Positions 8,207 through 15,433 of a stretch of DNA of 21,221 nt are shown piece by piece (positions within the stretch are counted from its first letter, which is position 1; each line of letters begins with the position of its first letter). Source of the stretch: a virus. Under the pieces are notes generated by a model that saw nothing but the letters and a program-made list of their open reading frames with translations, was not told where the DNA came from and did no database searches. The translations under genes were made by a program, and so were the position numbers. The DNA is taken from positions 1 through 21,221 of IMG/VR virus record IMGVR_UViG_3300032278_000141. The stretch is one strand, 5' to 3'.

Positions 8207-10039
8207 TTAACTTCGATTCATTAAAGTATAGTAATTCATCATGTCATCAAAAACAAGCATAAAATCTTTGTTATCAAACGGAATCTCGTCCATATTTAAT
8301 TCGGATAAAGGATTAAGATTATCTTTAATATAATTCATTATGACATCATCCCCTTTTTGGGGACTGAATTCAGTATTTAAAGTTATCGAGTTATCAAATG
8401 TATAATCTTTAAATCCAAACAGAGCCCTTTGATTTCTATCAATTCTATCAAACATCTCAAACTCGTCATCATCATCTTCAAAATTAACAACATGAAATTT
8501 AAGAGCTGCCCCATATGACTTTTTAGCCGCCTCAGCAGCAAACATCCATGACATCAACATATCATTGCTGGGATAATCGGGATACATTTTCACTTCCATC
8601 AAAAAACGATCCCAATCAGATGAAGGTAAAGAACTACCATCTATTACGCCTTGACTACGACTTGGATAATTAAATCTCCATTTGTCATTGATAATTTCTA
8701 TTGATATTCTTTCTAAAGAACTATGTTTGGCAACACCTGTAGTAAAAGGCTTAATAGGTAAAGATTCACGAGTATTTGCATTCAATGCATCGACAATATC
8801 ATCTTGAAGAGCATTATTTTCAACATAAATTAATTCCGGCTGATAAATATCGTAGTAATCTTTAATTTTTTGAACTTTTTCAGTAACTCTCCAAGCCCCA
8901 ACAGCAACATCTATCACATAATGTCTTTCTTCATCAACAGCTATTACTGTAATGGCTGTGCCTTGTCTTTTCTTAGTAGACAGGTCAACTCCCATGAATT
9001 TTCGACATTTATTTCTTATATATTCAATATCATAGTCTCGTTTACCTAAGGATTCAAAATTCTCATCAAAAGGTCTTTCTTCTGTACTTGAAGTTCTACA
9101 TCTTCGATTTCGATTATAACTTATCAGATCATTAGTTCTTTCATCATCTAATTTTTGTCGAGTATGACGATCAGGCCAATCAACCCATCTATATCCATCA
9201 ACAATATCTTCTTCATCAAATGAATACTTAATGCAATTCCACCCCTTCTTTTGTTCCAAATAATGCATCAAATCATTGCTTCTCCAAGCTGTACCGACAC
9301 ACACAATCTGTCCGCCTTCAATGACGCATTTTTCTAAGGTGTTTGTATACCACTCGATAACTTTTTCAATTTCGCCCTGAGTTGCTGTATTATGTTGTCC
9401 CAAAACATCATCTAGTAAAACAAGATCAAATCGTGATCCCAAAATAGATTTTGATCCCACTCCATAGCTAACGATTGAAGAATCTTTAGAAACTAAAGGT
9501 CTATCAATAAGAATACTATCAACAGTCCATTTCTTGGGTTTTTTTACATTTATTTCATCCATCATGGGTCTCAATTTTGGAAAACACTTTTTTAAATCTG
9601 GATCAGACATTGTGTACTGTTTGATTGTCGAAAGTATTCTTTTCGATTGATGAGATGCGGACGAAATAATTGCTATTCTTAAATTTGAATCGACACCCAG
9701 ACTCCACAAACAATAAGCTACAGAAAAAAGAGTAGACTTTCCTGTTTCACGAGGTGAAAACACAATCAGTCTCTCATTATCTTGAAGCATCTTGCACCAT
9801 TCTCTGTGAAATCCCTGCAATTCTATATTATGGCCTACCCCAGTACTTGTATTAATTCTTTTTTCATCTTTGATAACTAATTCGCAAAACGATTCAAAAG
9901 AAAATTGGGCCGTACTCGATAAATACTCTTTATACAAATAGTCTAATAAAGCGAGTTTTTCTTTCTTGCTGGTATTTAAAGAAAGAACTTTTCTAACCAT
10001 TTGTTTGGGCAAATTAGAATATTTATTATTCTTCGTCAT
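8207..10039 (-). CDS. terL: Terminase large subunit (ATPase and nuclease)
   Basis: A 610-residue packaging motor protein. The ATPase half shows Walker A SPRETGKS (residues 95-102), Walker B LVLLDD (206-211) and a coupling segment VCVGTAW (~246-252). The C-terminal RNase-H-like nuclease starts with FMGVDLSTKKRQG (candidate catalytic D352). It continues with a second acidic residue in LIYVENN (E407) and a late Asp in SNDMLMSWMFAAEAA. All expected catalytic positions appear present. It translocates DNA into the prohead through the portal and cuts concatemers. Its ATG lies 14 nt inside the end of the small-subunit gene, indicating coupling. The packaging mode (cos or pac) is not visible from the sequence. 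Confidence 0.95.
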   Translation of the reverse strand: MTKNNKYSNLPKQMVRKVLSLNTSKKEKLALLDYLYKEYLSSTAQFSFESFCELVIKDEKRINTSTGVGHNIELQGFHREWCKMLQDNERLIVFSPRETGKSTLFSVAYCLWSLGVDSNLRIAIISSASHQSKRILSTIKQYTMSDPDLKKCFPKLRPMMDEINVKKPKKWTVDSILIDRPLVSKDSSIVSYGVGSKSILGSRFDLVLLDDVLGQHNTATQGEIEKVIEWYTNTLEKCVIEGGQIVCVGTAWRSNDLMHYLEQKKGWNCIKYSFDEEDIVDGYRWVDWPDRHTRQKLDDERTNDLISYNRNRRCRTSSTEERPFDENFESLGKRDYDIEYIRNKCRKFMGVDLSTKKRQGTAITVIAVDEERHYVIDVAVGAWRVTEKVQKIKDYYDIYQPELIYVENNALQDDIVDALNANTRESLPIKPFTTGVAKHSSLERISIEIINDKWRFNYPSRSQGVIDGSSLPSSDWDRFLMEVKMYPDYPSNDMLMSWMFAAEAAKKSYGAALKFHVVNFEDDDDEFEMFDRIDRNQRALFGFKDYTFDNSITLNTEFSPQKGDDVIMNYIKDNLNPLSELNMDEIPFDNKDFMLVFDDMMNYYTLMNRS

Positions 10040-10649
10040 TTTCTAATTCTTGTATTAATTCTATTTCTGAAACATCGTCTAAAATAACACCATCTGATGA
10101 TTCGACATTTCGATTATCTTGAAAAAGATTAAAAAATATTTGTTGTGTTTTCTCGCTAACGCCTTCTATTTTATCCTGTTCTCTAACATCCACACTATCG
10201 CCAGTTAATTTAATATAAGAATCAATTAAATCTTTTGTAGCACGAGCTTGTTCAATAACTGTCATTTCAGAATCGTCTACATGGCGACTAATTAAATCCA
10301 TAGCTTTTTCAGCTACAGCAGAACCCAATTTCGCTTTTTGTTCAGCAACTGTTGTATCCAAAACCTCAACTGTTTTCATTCTAACCTTCTGATAATGTTC
10401 CCTTTTTATAGCATCCCAATTTTCAGCTTTTATCCATTTTCTAACAATGCTAACAGGTATCCCGCAAGAAACAGATGCCGCAACAGCATCTTCTGAGTTA
10501 ATATAAGCCATGAGAGCATATTCCTTTTGCATCTCAATCGCCATGGGTTTATTATATACTCCACGTTGTAAATCTAATATTTCCCGTTCAGCTTTTTTAC
10601 TCTCTCGTCGAAGCTGATTATATTCTTTTAAGGTTTCTTTCTTATTCAT
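10026..10649 (-). CDS. terS: Terminase small subunit
   Basis: A 207-residue protein directly upstream of terL and overlapping it. A charged helical N-terminus precedes a helix-turn-helix at ~53-73 (SEDAVAASVSCGIPVSIVRKW) followed by IKAENWDAIKREHYQ, typical of small terminases that recognise packaging sites. The middle (AVAEKAMDLISRHVDD, IEQARATKDLIDSYIKLTG) looks like an oligomerisation helix pair, and the tail is acidic. I start it at the ATG at 10649 because the open frame further upstream is antisense to the zinc-finger gene. Only a weak AGG lies upstream. The start shares the CATG tetranucleotide with the start of the divergent gene at 10648. Confidence 0.85.
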   Translation of the reverse strand: MNKKETLKEYNQLRRESKKAEREILDLQRGVYNKPMAIEMQKEYALMAYINSEDAVAASVSCGIPVSIVRKWIKAENWDAIKREHYQKVRMKTVEVLDTTVAEQKAKLGSAVAEKAMDLISRHVDDSEMTVIEQARATKDLIDSYIKLTGDSVDVREQDKIEGVSEKTQQIFFNLFQDNRNVESSDGVILDDVSEIELIQELENDEE

Positions 10650-11088
10650 GACAAAATACTGCCTGACATGCGACTCAAATCTAGAACACTCAAAATATAG
10701 ATACAAAAAATACTGTTCAAGACAATGTGACCCCGACATAGGAACAAGAAAATATAAGAGACCATGTATTGTATGTGGACAAGATTTTATTACTAAAACA
10801 AGAAATAATAGATCTGAAACTTGCAGTTCTGAATGCAATCAAACACATAGAGAAAATATAGAAGTAATTGATTTTTGTATCACTTGTGGAGAAAAAATAT
10901 CACACAACAAAAAAGGACACTACGGAGTCAAAAGATTTTGTGGGCATAAATGCAAAGATAAGTACGTAAAATACATGACAGATGAAGACAAAAAAGTACA
11001 AAAAGCTATTAGAAGTCAATTGCTGGCAATGACATACAAACAACAAATAAAAGATTTAAAAGCTTTCGTCAAAACATTTAGTCAGTAA
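10648..11088 (+). CDS. Cys-rich protein with three tandem treble-clef-like zinc fingers
   Basis: The only convincing plus-strand protein gene. Its 146 residues carry three Cys4 units: CLTC with CSRQC (~5-26), CIVCGQDF with CSSEC (~40-63) and CITCGEKI with CGHKC (~77-101). A helical, Lys-rich tail follows. Fingers of the form 'C..CG..F ... CS..C' are common in phage proteins associated with HNH or homing endonucleases, but no nuclease motif is seen. It is inserted between terS (divergent, start codons overlapping) and the small gene ending at 11078 (convergent, 11-bp overlap), as expected for a mobile or moron-type insertion. A possible promoter is TTTACT at 10596-10601 with TATATT at 10619-10624 (17-bp spacer). 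The SD is weak. Confidence 0.82.
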   Translation: MTKYCLTCDSNLEHSKYRYKKYCSRQCDPDIGTRKYKRPCIVCGQDFITKTRNNRSETCSSECNQTHRENIEVIDFCITCGEKISHNKKGHYGVKRFCGHKCKDKYVKYMTDEDKKVQKAIRSQLLAMTYKQQIKDLKAFVKTFSQ

Positions 11089-11284
11089 TATGAATATTTG
11101 CTTCCTCTTGCTTAGAATCTAGAATTTTATTGACTTCACGACGAAATTTATGAATTTCAAAAGCTATTTGACCGTAGGCTTTCATAATAGATTCGCTTTG
11201 TTCAGGTATCAACTTGGGGGCAACCACCTCAGTTCTATCAAATCCTTCGGGGGTTACAACAATGCGTATTTCAGCTTTTTCCAT
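11078..11284 (-). CDS. Small hypothetical protein
   Basis: A 68-residue protein starting immediately after the endolysin stop (TAGATG), with a GGGGAAG SD inside the endolysin's last codons. The N-terminus is probably a beta strand (EIRIVVTPEGFD) and the C-terminal half is helical and charged (SIMKAYGQIAFEIHKFRREVNKIL). No signal peptide or membrane segment is present, so it is not an obvious spanin or holin despite following the endolysin. Its 3' end overlaps the convergent zinc-finger gene by 11 bp. Function unknown. Confidence 0.7.
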   Translation of the reverse strand: MEKAEIRIVVTPEGFDRTEVVAPKLIPEQSESIMKAYGQIAFEIHKFRREVNKILDSKQEEANIHITD

Positions 11285-11869
11285 CTAATCTTCCCCATCT
11301 TTTTTTAAGGCTTCATGTAAGTTAGTTCCCAGTCTTCTCATCCAGCCTCTCAAAAATCTATTTTGATTAGTTCGCTCTGCATCAAAACTACATCCCCTAA
11401 GAACCAAATTCGAATACCAAACTGATAATTCAGCAAAATAATCAAAAATAGTTAAGTTAGCATCCTCCAACGCCGCACGAGTACCTCGACCCGGAACACC
11501 ATCCACATCAATCCAAGAAAATGCACCCTCTTCATCATCTTTAGTGGGATTCAGTTTAGTGTTGCAAGCCATTTGCATAACTCTAGAAGCACCACCACGA
11601 CCTAGATTTACAGCAGCATCAATATATAATGGACGAATTGATTCGGGTACATTCTCTAAACCCAAGTTATTCCAATAATCAAGATAAAATTCGCCCGCGT
11701 CTTCTACTGACATTGTTTCGATTTCGTCAGTAGTAACAGAACGTTCTTTGAATTCTGAATAACTTTTTTGTGTTATTCCAAAATTGGTGGCTCCGCCTTT
11801 GTCATCTGGGTCATTTACAAATCCGCCTTCATGTTCTAAAGTTTGCGCCAACCATGATTCAAAATCCAT
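11285..11869 (-). CDS. Endolysin, GH108-type N-acetylmuramidase
   Basis: A 194-residue lysozyme. The N-terminal catalytic domain of glycoside hydrolase family 108 shows TLEHEGGFVNDPDDKGGATN followed by FGIT (residues ~10-33); E14 in the EGG motif is the expected catalytic acid. The C-terminal half matches the linked peptidoglycan-binding domain (PG_binding_3): LYIDAAVNLGRGGASRVMQ and VDGVPGRGTRAALE. It cleaves host peptidoglycan at lysis. No signal peptide is seen, so export would need a holin; the two-TM proteins at 13139 and 17415 are candidates. ATG with SD AAGGGAG. GH108 endolysins are typical of phages of Gram-negative hosts. Confidence 0.92.
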   Translation of the reverse strand: MDFESWLAQTLEHEGGFVNDPDDKGGATNFGITQKSYSEFKERSVTTDEIETMSVEDAGEFYLDYWNNLGLENVPESIRPLYIDAAVNLGRGGASRVMQMACNTKLNPTKDDEEGAFSWIDVDGVPGRGTRAALEDANLTIFDYFAELSVWYSNLVLRGCSFDAERTNQNRFLRGWMRRLGTNLHEALKKDGED

Positions 11870-11881
11870 CTAATTTCTCCC

Positions 11882-12079
11882 TTAAAAAATCAAAAACTTT
11901 TTCTTTTTCTTTATTTCCGGTCTTCCACTTTTAGTCCATCTATCTCTAGCCATTTTCAACTCACGTTCTGTGAATAAGAAATTGACTTCACCCAATAGTT
12001 TGTTTGTGTCTTTATCACCTGATAACAGGTAATAACTCGACAATTGACCAAATGTATGGCTGTTATTTTCATACCTCAT
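11882..12079 (-). CDS. Small hypothetical protein
   Basis: A 65-residue protein with no recognised domain (MRYENNSHTFGQLSSYYLL ... ERELKMARDRWTKSG). The tail is a run of lysines followed by a short hydrophobic end. I place the start at the ATG at 12079 rather than the upstream GTG at 12094. It forms an ATGA overlap with the stop of the DpdA-like gene and has a GGGAG SD 8-9 nt upstream. The helical ERELKMARDRW segment and basic tail could bind nucleic acid, but this is only an impression. It is coupled between the DpdA-like gene and the endolysin. Confidence 0.7.
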   Translation of the reverse strand: MRYENNSHTFGQLSSYYLLSGDKDTNKLLGEVNFLFTERELKMARDRWTKSGRPEIKKKKKFLIF

Positions 12080-12984
12080 AATACTTTCTCCCACTCGAAT
12101 AAGTCAAGTTGATCGTTATTTCTTGAAAATTTATACCCCTTCTCTGGAACAATAAAAGAATTGATTTCTTTATTAATATAATCCCCATATCTTAAAAACT
12201 CGGCTGCAAACTGAAAATTTACTTGTTCAAAAGTTCTGCTTTTTGTTCGACAATACGGTGATTTGTGAAGTGCTACATTTAAAGAAGATACACTAGAATC
12301 AGAAGAAGAAACCCCTACTGAATGATTCATTTGAAGTTGTTGTAAATTGCCAATACCAAAGCTATGAATTCCATATTCTTTGGGAACTAACTTTCTAATA
12401 AATTCCACAAACTCAAACTTACTCTGTAATATTGTTTCTCTGTTCCCCATATTACTATCATTACCTATACTAATCCCGCCCAATCCAAACATATAACGTT
12501 CAGAATTCAATTCGAAAGCATTTAATTCTCTATCATATAAACTCACACAATATTCATACTCCATCAAATCACAGCCCTGGATAGGCAACACTTTAATCGC
12601 ATTCGTTTCATAATCTAATAGTTTCCCTGCATTTTCTATTGTCTTTTCTATTGCCTGTATAGATGTCATGTTTGCAAGTTTTAACAACTCACTTGTTCTT
12701 CCGCCAGAACTGCTAATGGGAAAATCAATAGCTGCAATATAGTCTGGATCAATTTCATCAGCTAGATCAAACAAATATTGATTGTTATCTAACCATTCAA
12801 TCTCCCCTTTCATTCCCGCAGAAAAAAACCCAGAATCTAGAAATAGTCTTCTAGATAAATTCAAGAACTCTTTTACATGTTTAAATCTAGATACTCGATA
12901 AGCAGAAACTAAAACATCAATCTGATCGGGAACAAATTGCAAAAACTTAGATGAATCAGGCATACACTGAAAATACTTAAACAC
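12076..12984 (-). CDS. DpdA/TGT-like transglycosylase, probable 7-deazaguanine DNA modification enzyme
   Basis: A 302-residue protein with the motif order of the tRNA-guanine transglycosylase TIM barrel and its DpdA branch. These are LFLDSGFFSA (~48-56), a likely substrate-site Asp in YIAAIDFPI (D87), VLPIQG (132-137), YMFGLGGIS (164-172), IHSFGIGN (206-213) and VGVSSSDSSVSS (223-234), the last holding the candidate nucleophile D229. No full Cys4/His zinc site as in bacterial Tgt is evident, which argues against a tRNA enzyme. DpdA enzymes exchange guanine in DNA for a 7-deazaguanine. Together with phage queE (18244-18927) this suggests modified virion DNA. The start is GTG with SD AAAGG 8 nt upstream; the ATG at codon 8 lacks an SD. 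A divergent TGT-like enzyme with another substrate remains possible. Confidence 0.72.
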   Translation of the reverse strand: MFKYFQCMPDSSKFLQFVPDQIDVLVSAYRVSRFKHVKEFLNLSRRLFLDSGFFSAGMKGEIEWLDNNQYLFDLADEIDPDYIAAIDFPISSSGGRTSELLKLANMTSIQAIEKTIENAGKLLDYETNAIKVLPIQGCDLMEYEYCVSLYDRELNAFELNSERYMFGLGGISIGNDSNMGNRETILQSKFEFVEFIRKLVPKEYGIHSFGIGNLQQLQMNHSVGVSSSDSSVSSLNVALHKSPYCRTKSRTFEQVNFQFAAEFLRYGDYINKEINSFIVPEKGYKFSRNNDQLDLFEWEKVL

Positions 12985-13033
12985 AAATAATACCTTTCAT
13001 TAGCCTTTGAAATTTCATTTCCTCTCTTAAAAT

Positions 13034-13067
13034 AAAAAAACTAGTAGTAGCATTAAGCTACTACTAG
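13034..13067 (-). terminator. Strong terminator closing the accessory operon
   Basis: A perfect 11-bp stem, CTAGTAGTAGC / GCTACTACTAG (13067-13057 and 13051-13041 on the minus strand), with a 5-nt loop and seven T (13040-13034). It lies between the holin-like gene (ends 13139) and the DpdA-like gene (GTG at 12984). The plus strand has no T-tract. Confidence 0.9.
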
Positions 13068-13071
13068 CCGC

Positions 13072-13101
13072 AGTATATCATGATATCCCTAAAAGTTTCA
13101 A
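13072..13101 (-). promoter_or_regulatory. Possible promoter overlapping a palindrome upstream of the DpdA-like gene
   Basis: Minus strand -35 TTGAAA (13101-13096), 18-bp spacer, -10 TATACT (13077-13072). A perfect 12-bp palindrome ATATCATGATAT (13075-13086) overlaps the -10 and could be an operator. The predicted start is near 13065, inside the terminator hairpin at 13041-13067. If real, its transcripts meet a terminator at once and read-through would be needed to reach the DpdA-like gene. Confidence 0.4.
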
Positions 13102-13138
13102 ATATTATTTAAATCATCAAACACTTCTATACATTATC

Positions 13139-13522
13139 TCATCTCGCCTGATTGTTATGATTATTATTCTTACCATTGCCCATAGCATATGAAGTTGCTT
13201 CTTGAACTAATTGTGCGTCATCACTAGAATTATTAAACCAAAAATCCGTCAATTTGGCCTGAGTCGTCGCTGTCGCCGTAAGAAGTATTAATAAAAGATC
13301 CTGAACACTGTCAGCAATTTCTGCCTTCGTGGCAGACATAACCAATAAGCCCGCAACACTACCCACCATTACAAACAACAGTCCCGCCGAAAGGAAAAAT
13401 TTCCTCTCCTGACGATATAAAATCAATTTCAAGAGTTGCAAATTGACTTCATGGGCAAGCTCTTTATTACTAGGAGTATCTTCCCCTGAATCTGTTATAA
13501 GATTATTTGTTTCCTCATTCAT
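13139..13522 (-). CDS. Two-TM membrane protein, holin-like
   Basis: A 127-residue protein with a polar acidic N-terminus, a short amphipathic stretch (LQLLKLILYRQER) and two predicted membrane helices: FFLSAGLLFVMVGSVAGLLV (~42-61) and SVQDLLLILLTATATTQAK (~72-90). These are followed by DFWFNNSSDD, which recalls the 'FWFGSS' end of phage holins of the GTA/3-TM type. A hydrophilic Asn-rich tail closes it. A holin would permeabilise the inner membrane to release the endolysin encoded at 11285-11869. The ATG at 13522 has no clear SD. It is the last gene before the terminator at 13034-13067, so probably the final gene of the accessory operon. The holin role is inferred from topology. Confidence 0.68.
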   Translation of the reverse strand: MNEETNNLITDSGEDTPSNKELAHEVNLQLLKLILYRQERKFFLSAGLLFVMVGSVAGLLVMSATKAEIADSVQDLLLILLTATATTQAKLTDFWFNNSSDDAQLVQEATSYAMGNGKNNNHNNQAR

Positions 13523-13538
13523 AGCGATATATTATTTG

Positions 13539-13724
13539 CTATAAAATTTCCTTGTTAATATTAACAACCTCAGAAGATTGTTTTTTCCCAATATAACGCC
13601 CCGCCCCACGACTAACATTCTTCGAATTAGTTCGAATCCTTCTCTTTTTCTTCTCTTTTTCCCTTTTCTCTCTTTCTAATGCCTCCAACCTAACAGTCAT
13701 TGCCGCTACTATTCTAGCTATCAT
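13539..13724 (-). CDS. Small very basic hypothetical protein
   Basis: A 61-residue protein with a short hydrophobic start (MIARIVAAM) followed by a charged helix almost entirely of Arg, Lys and Glu (LEALEREKREKEKKKRRIR) and a basic tail. ATG with SD AGGGG about 9 nt upstream. It lies 16 bases before the next gene in the operon, so it is probably expressed. It may bind nucleic acid or another protein through a coiled coil; no family is recognised. Confidence 0.55.
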   Translation of the reverse strand: MIARIVAAMTVRLEALEREKREKEKKKRRIRTNSKNVSRGAGRYIGKKQSSEVVNINKEIL

Positions 13725-13745
13725 TATTATAAACCCCTATTAATT

Positions 13746-14057
13746 CTACAAAACATCACCATGTCGTCCTGGCGCTTTCGAACTAGAACGACTTCTTATA
13801 GTTCGACCAGTTTGCCTTTCCGTAAATCTTTCCAACATCGCTAAAACCTGTTCCATCATCCACGCTTCAGATGGTAACTTATCTATTTTTTCGTCCCACG
13901 TCATATCTGTAATCGGATTTAGTTTATATTTCTTTTCTATCTCTTTTCTGGCTTCCGAAATAACTTGAAATAATTTCTTCGACAATCCAATATCCTCTGA
14001 ATCTAATTGAATATGTTCCACTAAATTTCTTAAACTTGACGCTTGATCTTCTTTCAA
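13746..14057 (-). CDS. Hypothetical protein coupled to the histidine kinase gene
   Basis: A 103-residue, mostly helical protein (LRNLVEHIQLD, LSKKLFQVISEARKEIEKKY, AWMMEQVLAMLERFTER) with a basic tail (GRTIRSRSSSKAPGRHG). It starts at a TTG that overlaps the kinase stop as TTGA, without a good SD, so translation would be by re-initiation after the kinase. No domain is recognised. The coupling suggests it may work with the kinase, for example as a partner or output protein, but the sequence gives no direct sign of this. Confidence 0.6.
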   Translation of the reverse strand: MKEDQASSLRNLVEHIQLDSEDIGLSKKLFQVISEARKEIEKKYKLNPITDMTWDEKIDKLPSEAWMMEQVLAMLERFTERQTGRTIRSRSSSKAPGRHGDVL

Positions 14058-15430
14058 TTTGTAACAGCGTCTATTTCAGATTGAATCTCAGATAATCTAA
14101 ACGGTTTACCCAGAAATCCATTCATTCCAGATTTGAGACAATCTTCTTTTACATCCCCAACAAGACTTGCCGTCAATGCCACAATTCTAATATTCTTATT
14201 AAATTCTCTAATTAATCTAGTTGTTTCAAAACCATCTATTTCCGGCATCTGCAAATCCATAAATATTATATCATATCCATTATTCTTTTCTTTTTCTATT
14301 GCGATTTGTCCATTTTCTGCCAGTTCTACTTTAACTTCTAGTTTTTCTAAATATCGTTTAGCAACTTGTCTGTTAATTTCATCATCATCTACAACTAAAG
14401 CCGTCAAAAACTCTTTTCTTTCATAAGGCAACAATTCTAAATCGAACTCAAAAGTACTTCCTATACCAAACTTACTATTAATTCTTATTTCTCCACCCAT
14501 TCCCTCAACAAATTTTTTGCAAATTGACAAGCCCAAACCCGTTCCACCATTTTTTCGATTGTTTTTGTCATCTATTTGAGAGAACTCTTCAAAAATGTAA
14601 TCTTTTTTCGAATCAATAATGCCTATCCCAGTATCGATAACTTGAAAAAGAACATTATTACTAGAATTATCGAAAATAAGATTCAGATTAACTGTTCCTT
14701 TTTCAGTGAACTTTATAGCATTGCTAATTAAATTAATCAAAACCTGATTAATTTTCTGTTCATCGCCTATTCTCTGTTGATTAATGCTATCAAAATTATC
14801 ATTTAGAGGATTGAAAACTAAAAACAATCCTTTAGCTGTTGCTAAAGGATTCATTCTATTAATCGTTTCATGACACAAATCAATCAGTTTGAAAGGCTGA
14901 TTTTGATATTCAATCTCAAAAGAATCGTTCTTAGAGCAATCTAATAATTCGTTAACTATAGATAACAATCTATCTGATGATAATATAGCCCTGTCAATAT
15001 CCTCGTTTGTTTCTATATCCAATTTGTTTCTGTTAATCAATCCCAAACTACCCACAATTCCGTTTATGGGTGTTCTAATCTCATGCGACATTCTAGACAA
15101 GAAATCTGTTTTAGCTTGATTGGCATCTTCTGCTACTACTTGTGCATCTTCTGCTACTACTTGTGCTTTCTCTGCTTCAATCAGATTATTCAGAGCCTCT
15201 TTCAATTCAACTTTAACAGAATCCAATTGATTAGAGACAGATTTACCCACATTGTCGGCGACCATATCAATCATCTTCTGTCGCCCTGCCTGTAGATACT
15301 TCTTGTTCTCAGCAGAAATAGCCCGCTGCACAGACAGCAAGGATCGACGGTTGAAATACCCAATACCAGAAATCAGTATCGCCACCAAAATCACCTCATC
15401 AATTAGTAACTGCCACCAAGTTATTATCAT
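14054..15430 (-). CDS. Membrane-anchored hybrid sensor histidine kinase with C-terminal receiver domain
   Basis: A 458-residue protein. A single TM helix (~5-26, LLIDEVILVAILISGIGYF) is followed by a coiled coil (~27-107) and HisKA with FLSRMSHEIRTP (phospho-acceptor H116). The HATPase_c domain has N-box LINLISNAIKFT (N237), G1 DTGIGI (266-271), F-box IFEEFSQID and G2 GGTGLGLSICK (295-305). The REC domain (~343-455) has the acidic pocket VVDDD (348-350), phospho-acceptor D392 in IIFMDLQMP, T420 and K442. All catalytic residues are present, so it should be active. There is no PAS, GAF or periplasmic sensing domain. A 21-nt tandem duplication gives VVAED twice in the linker just before HisKA. 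It is 3 bases from the radical SAM gene. A phage-borne complete hybrid kinase is unusual; it may rewire host phosphorelay signalling (inference). Confidence 0.93.
   Translation of the reverse strand: MIITWWQLLIDEVILVAILISGIGYFNRRSLLSVQRAISAENKKYLQAGRQKMIDMVADNVGKSVSNQLDSVKVELKEALNNLIEAEKAQVVAEDAQVVAEDANQAKTDFLSRMSHEIRTPINGIVGSLGLINRNKLDIETNEDIDRAILSSDRLLSIVNELLDCSKNDSFEIEYQNQPFKLIDLCHETINRMNPLATAKGLFLVFNPLNDNFDSINQQRIGDEQKINQVLINLISNAIKFTEKGTVNLNLIFDNSSNNVLFQVIDTGIGIIDSKKDYIFEEFSQIDDKNNRKNGGTGLGLSICKKFVEGMGGEIRINSKFGIGSTFEFDLELLPYERKEFLTALVVDDDEINRQVAKRYLEKLEVKVELAENGQIAIEKEKNNGYDIIFMDLQMPEIDGFETTRLIREFNKNIRIVALTASLVGDVKEDCLKSGMNGFLGKPFRLSEIQSEIDAVTN
15123..15164 (-). repeat. Perfect 21-nt tandem duplication in histidine kinase linker
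   Basis: 15123-15143 is repeated exactly at 15144-15164. It encodes a seven-residue unit read as AQVVAED twice in the coiled-coil just before HisKA (residues ~89-102). Seven residues equal one coiled-coil heptad, so the frame and helix register are kept. Confidence 0.9.
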
Positions 15431-15433
15431 ATT

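Noticed and set aside
10650-10838. N-terminal extension of the small terminase to 10838
   Set aside because: The added 63 residues are antisense to the Cys pairs of the zinc-finger gene and look like composition noise; the ATG at 10649 fits a terminase N-terminus.
14133-14426. 97-codon plus-strand frame
   Set aside because: Antisense to the receiver domain of the kinase, whose catalytic residues are fully conserved.
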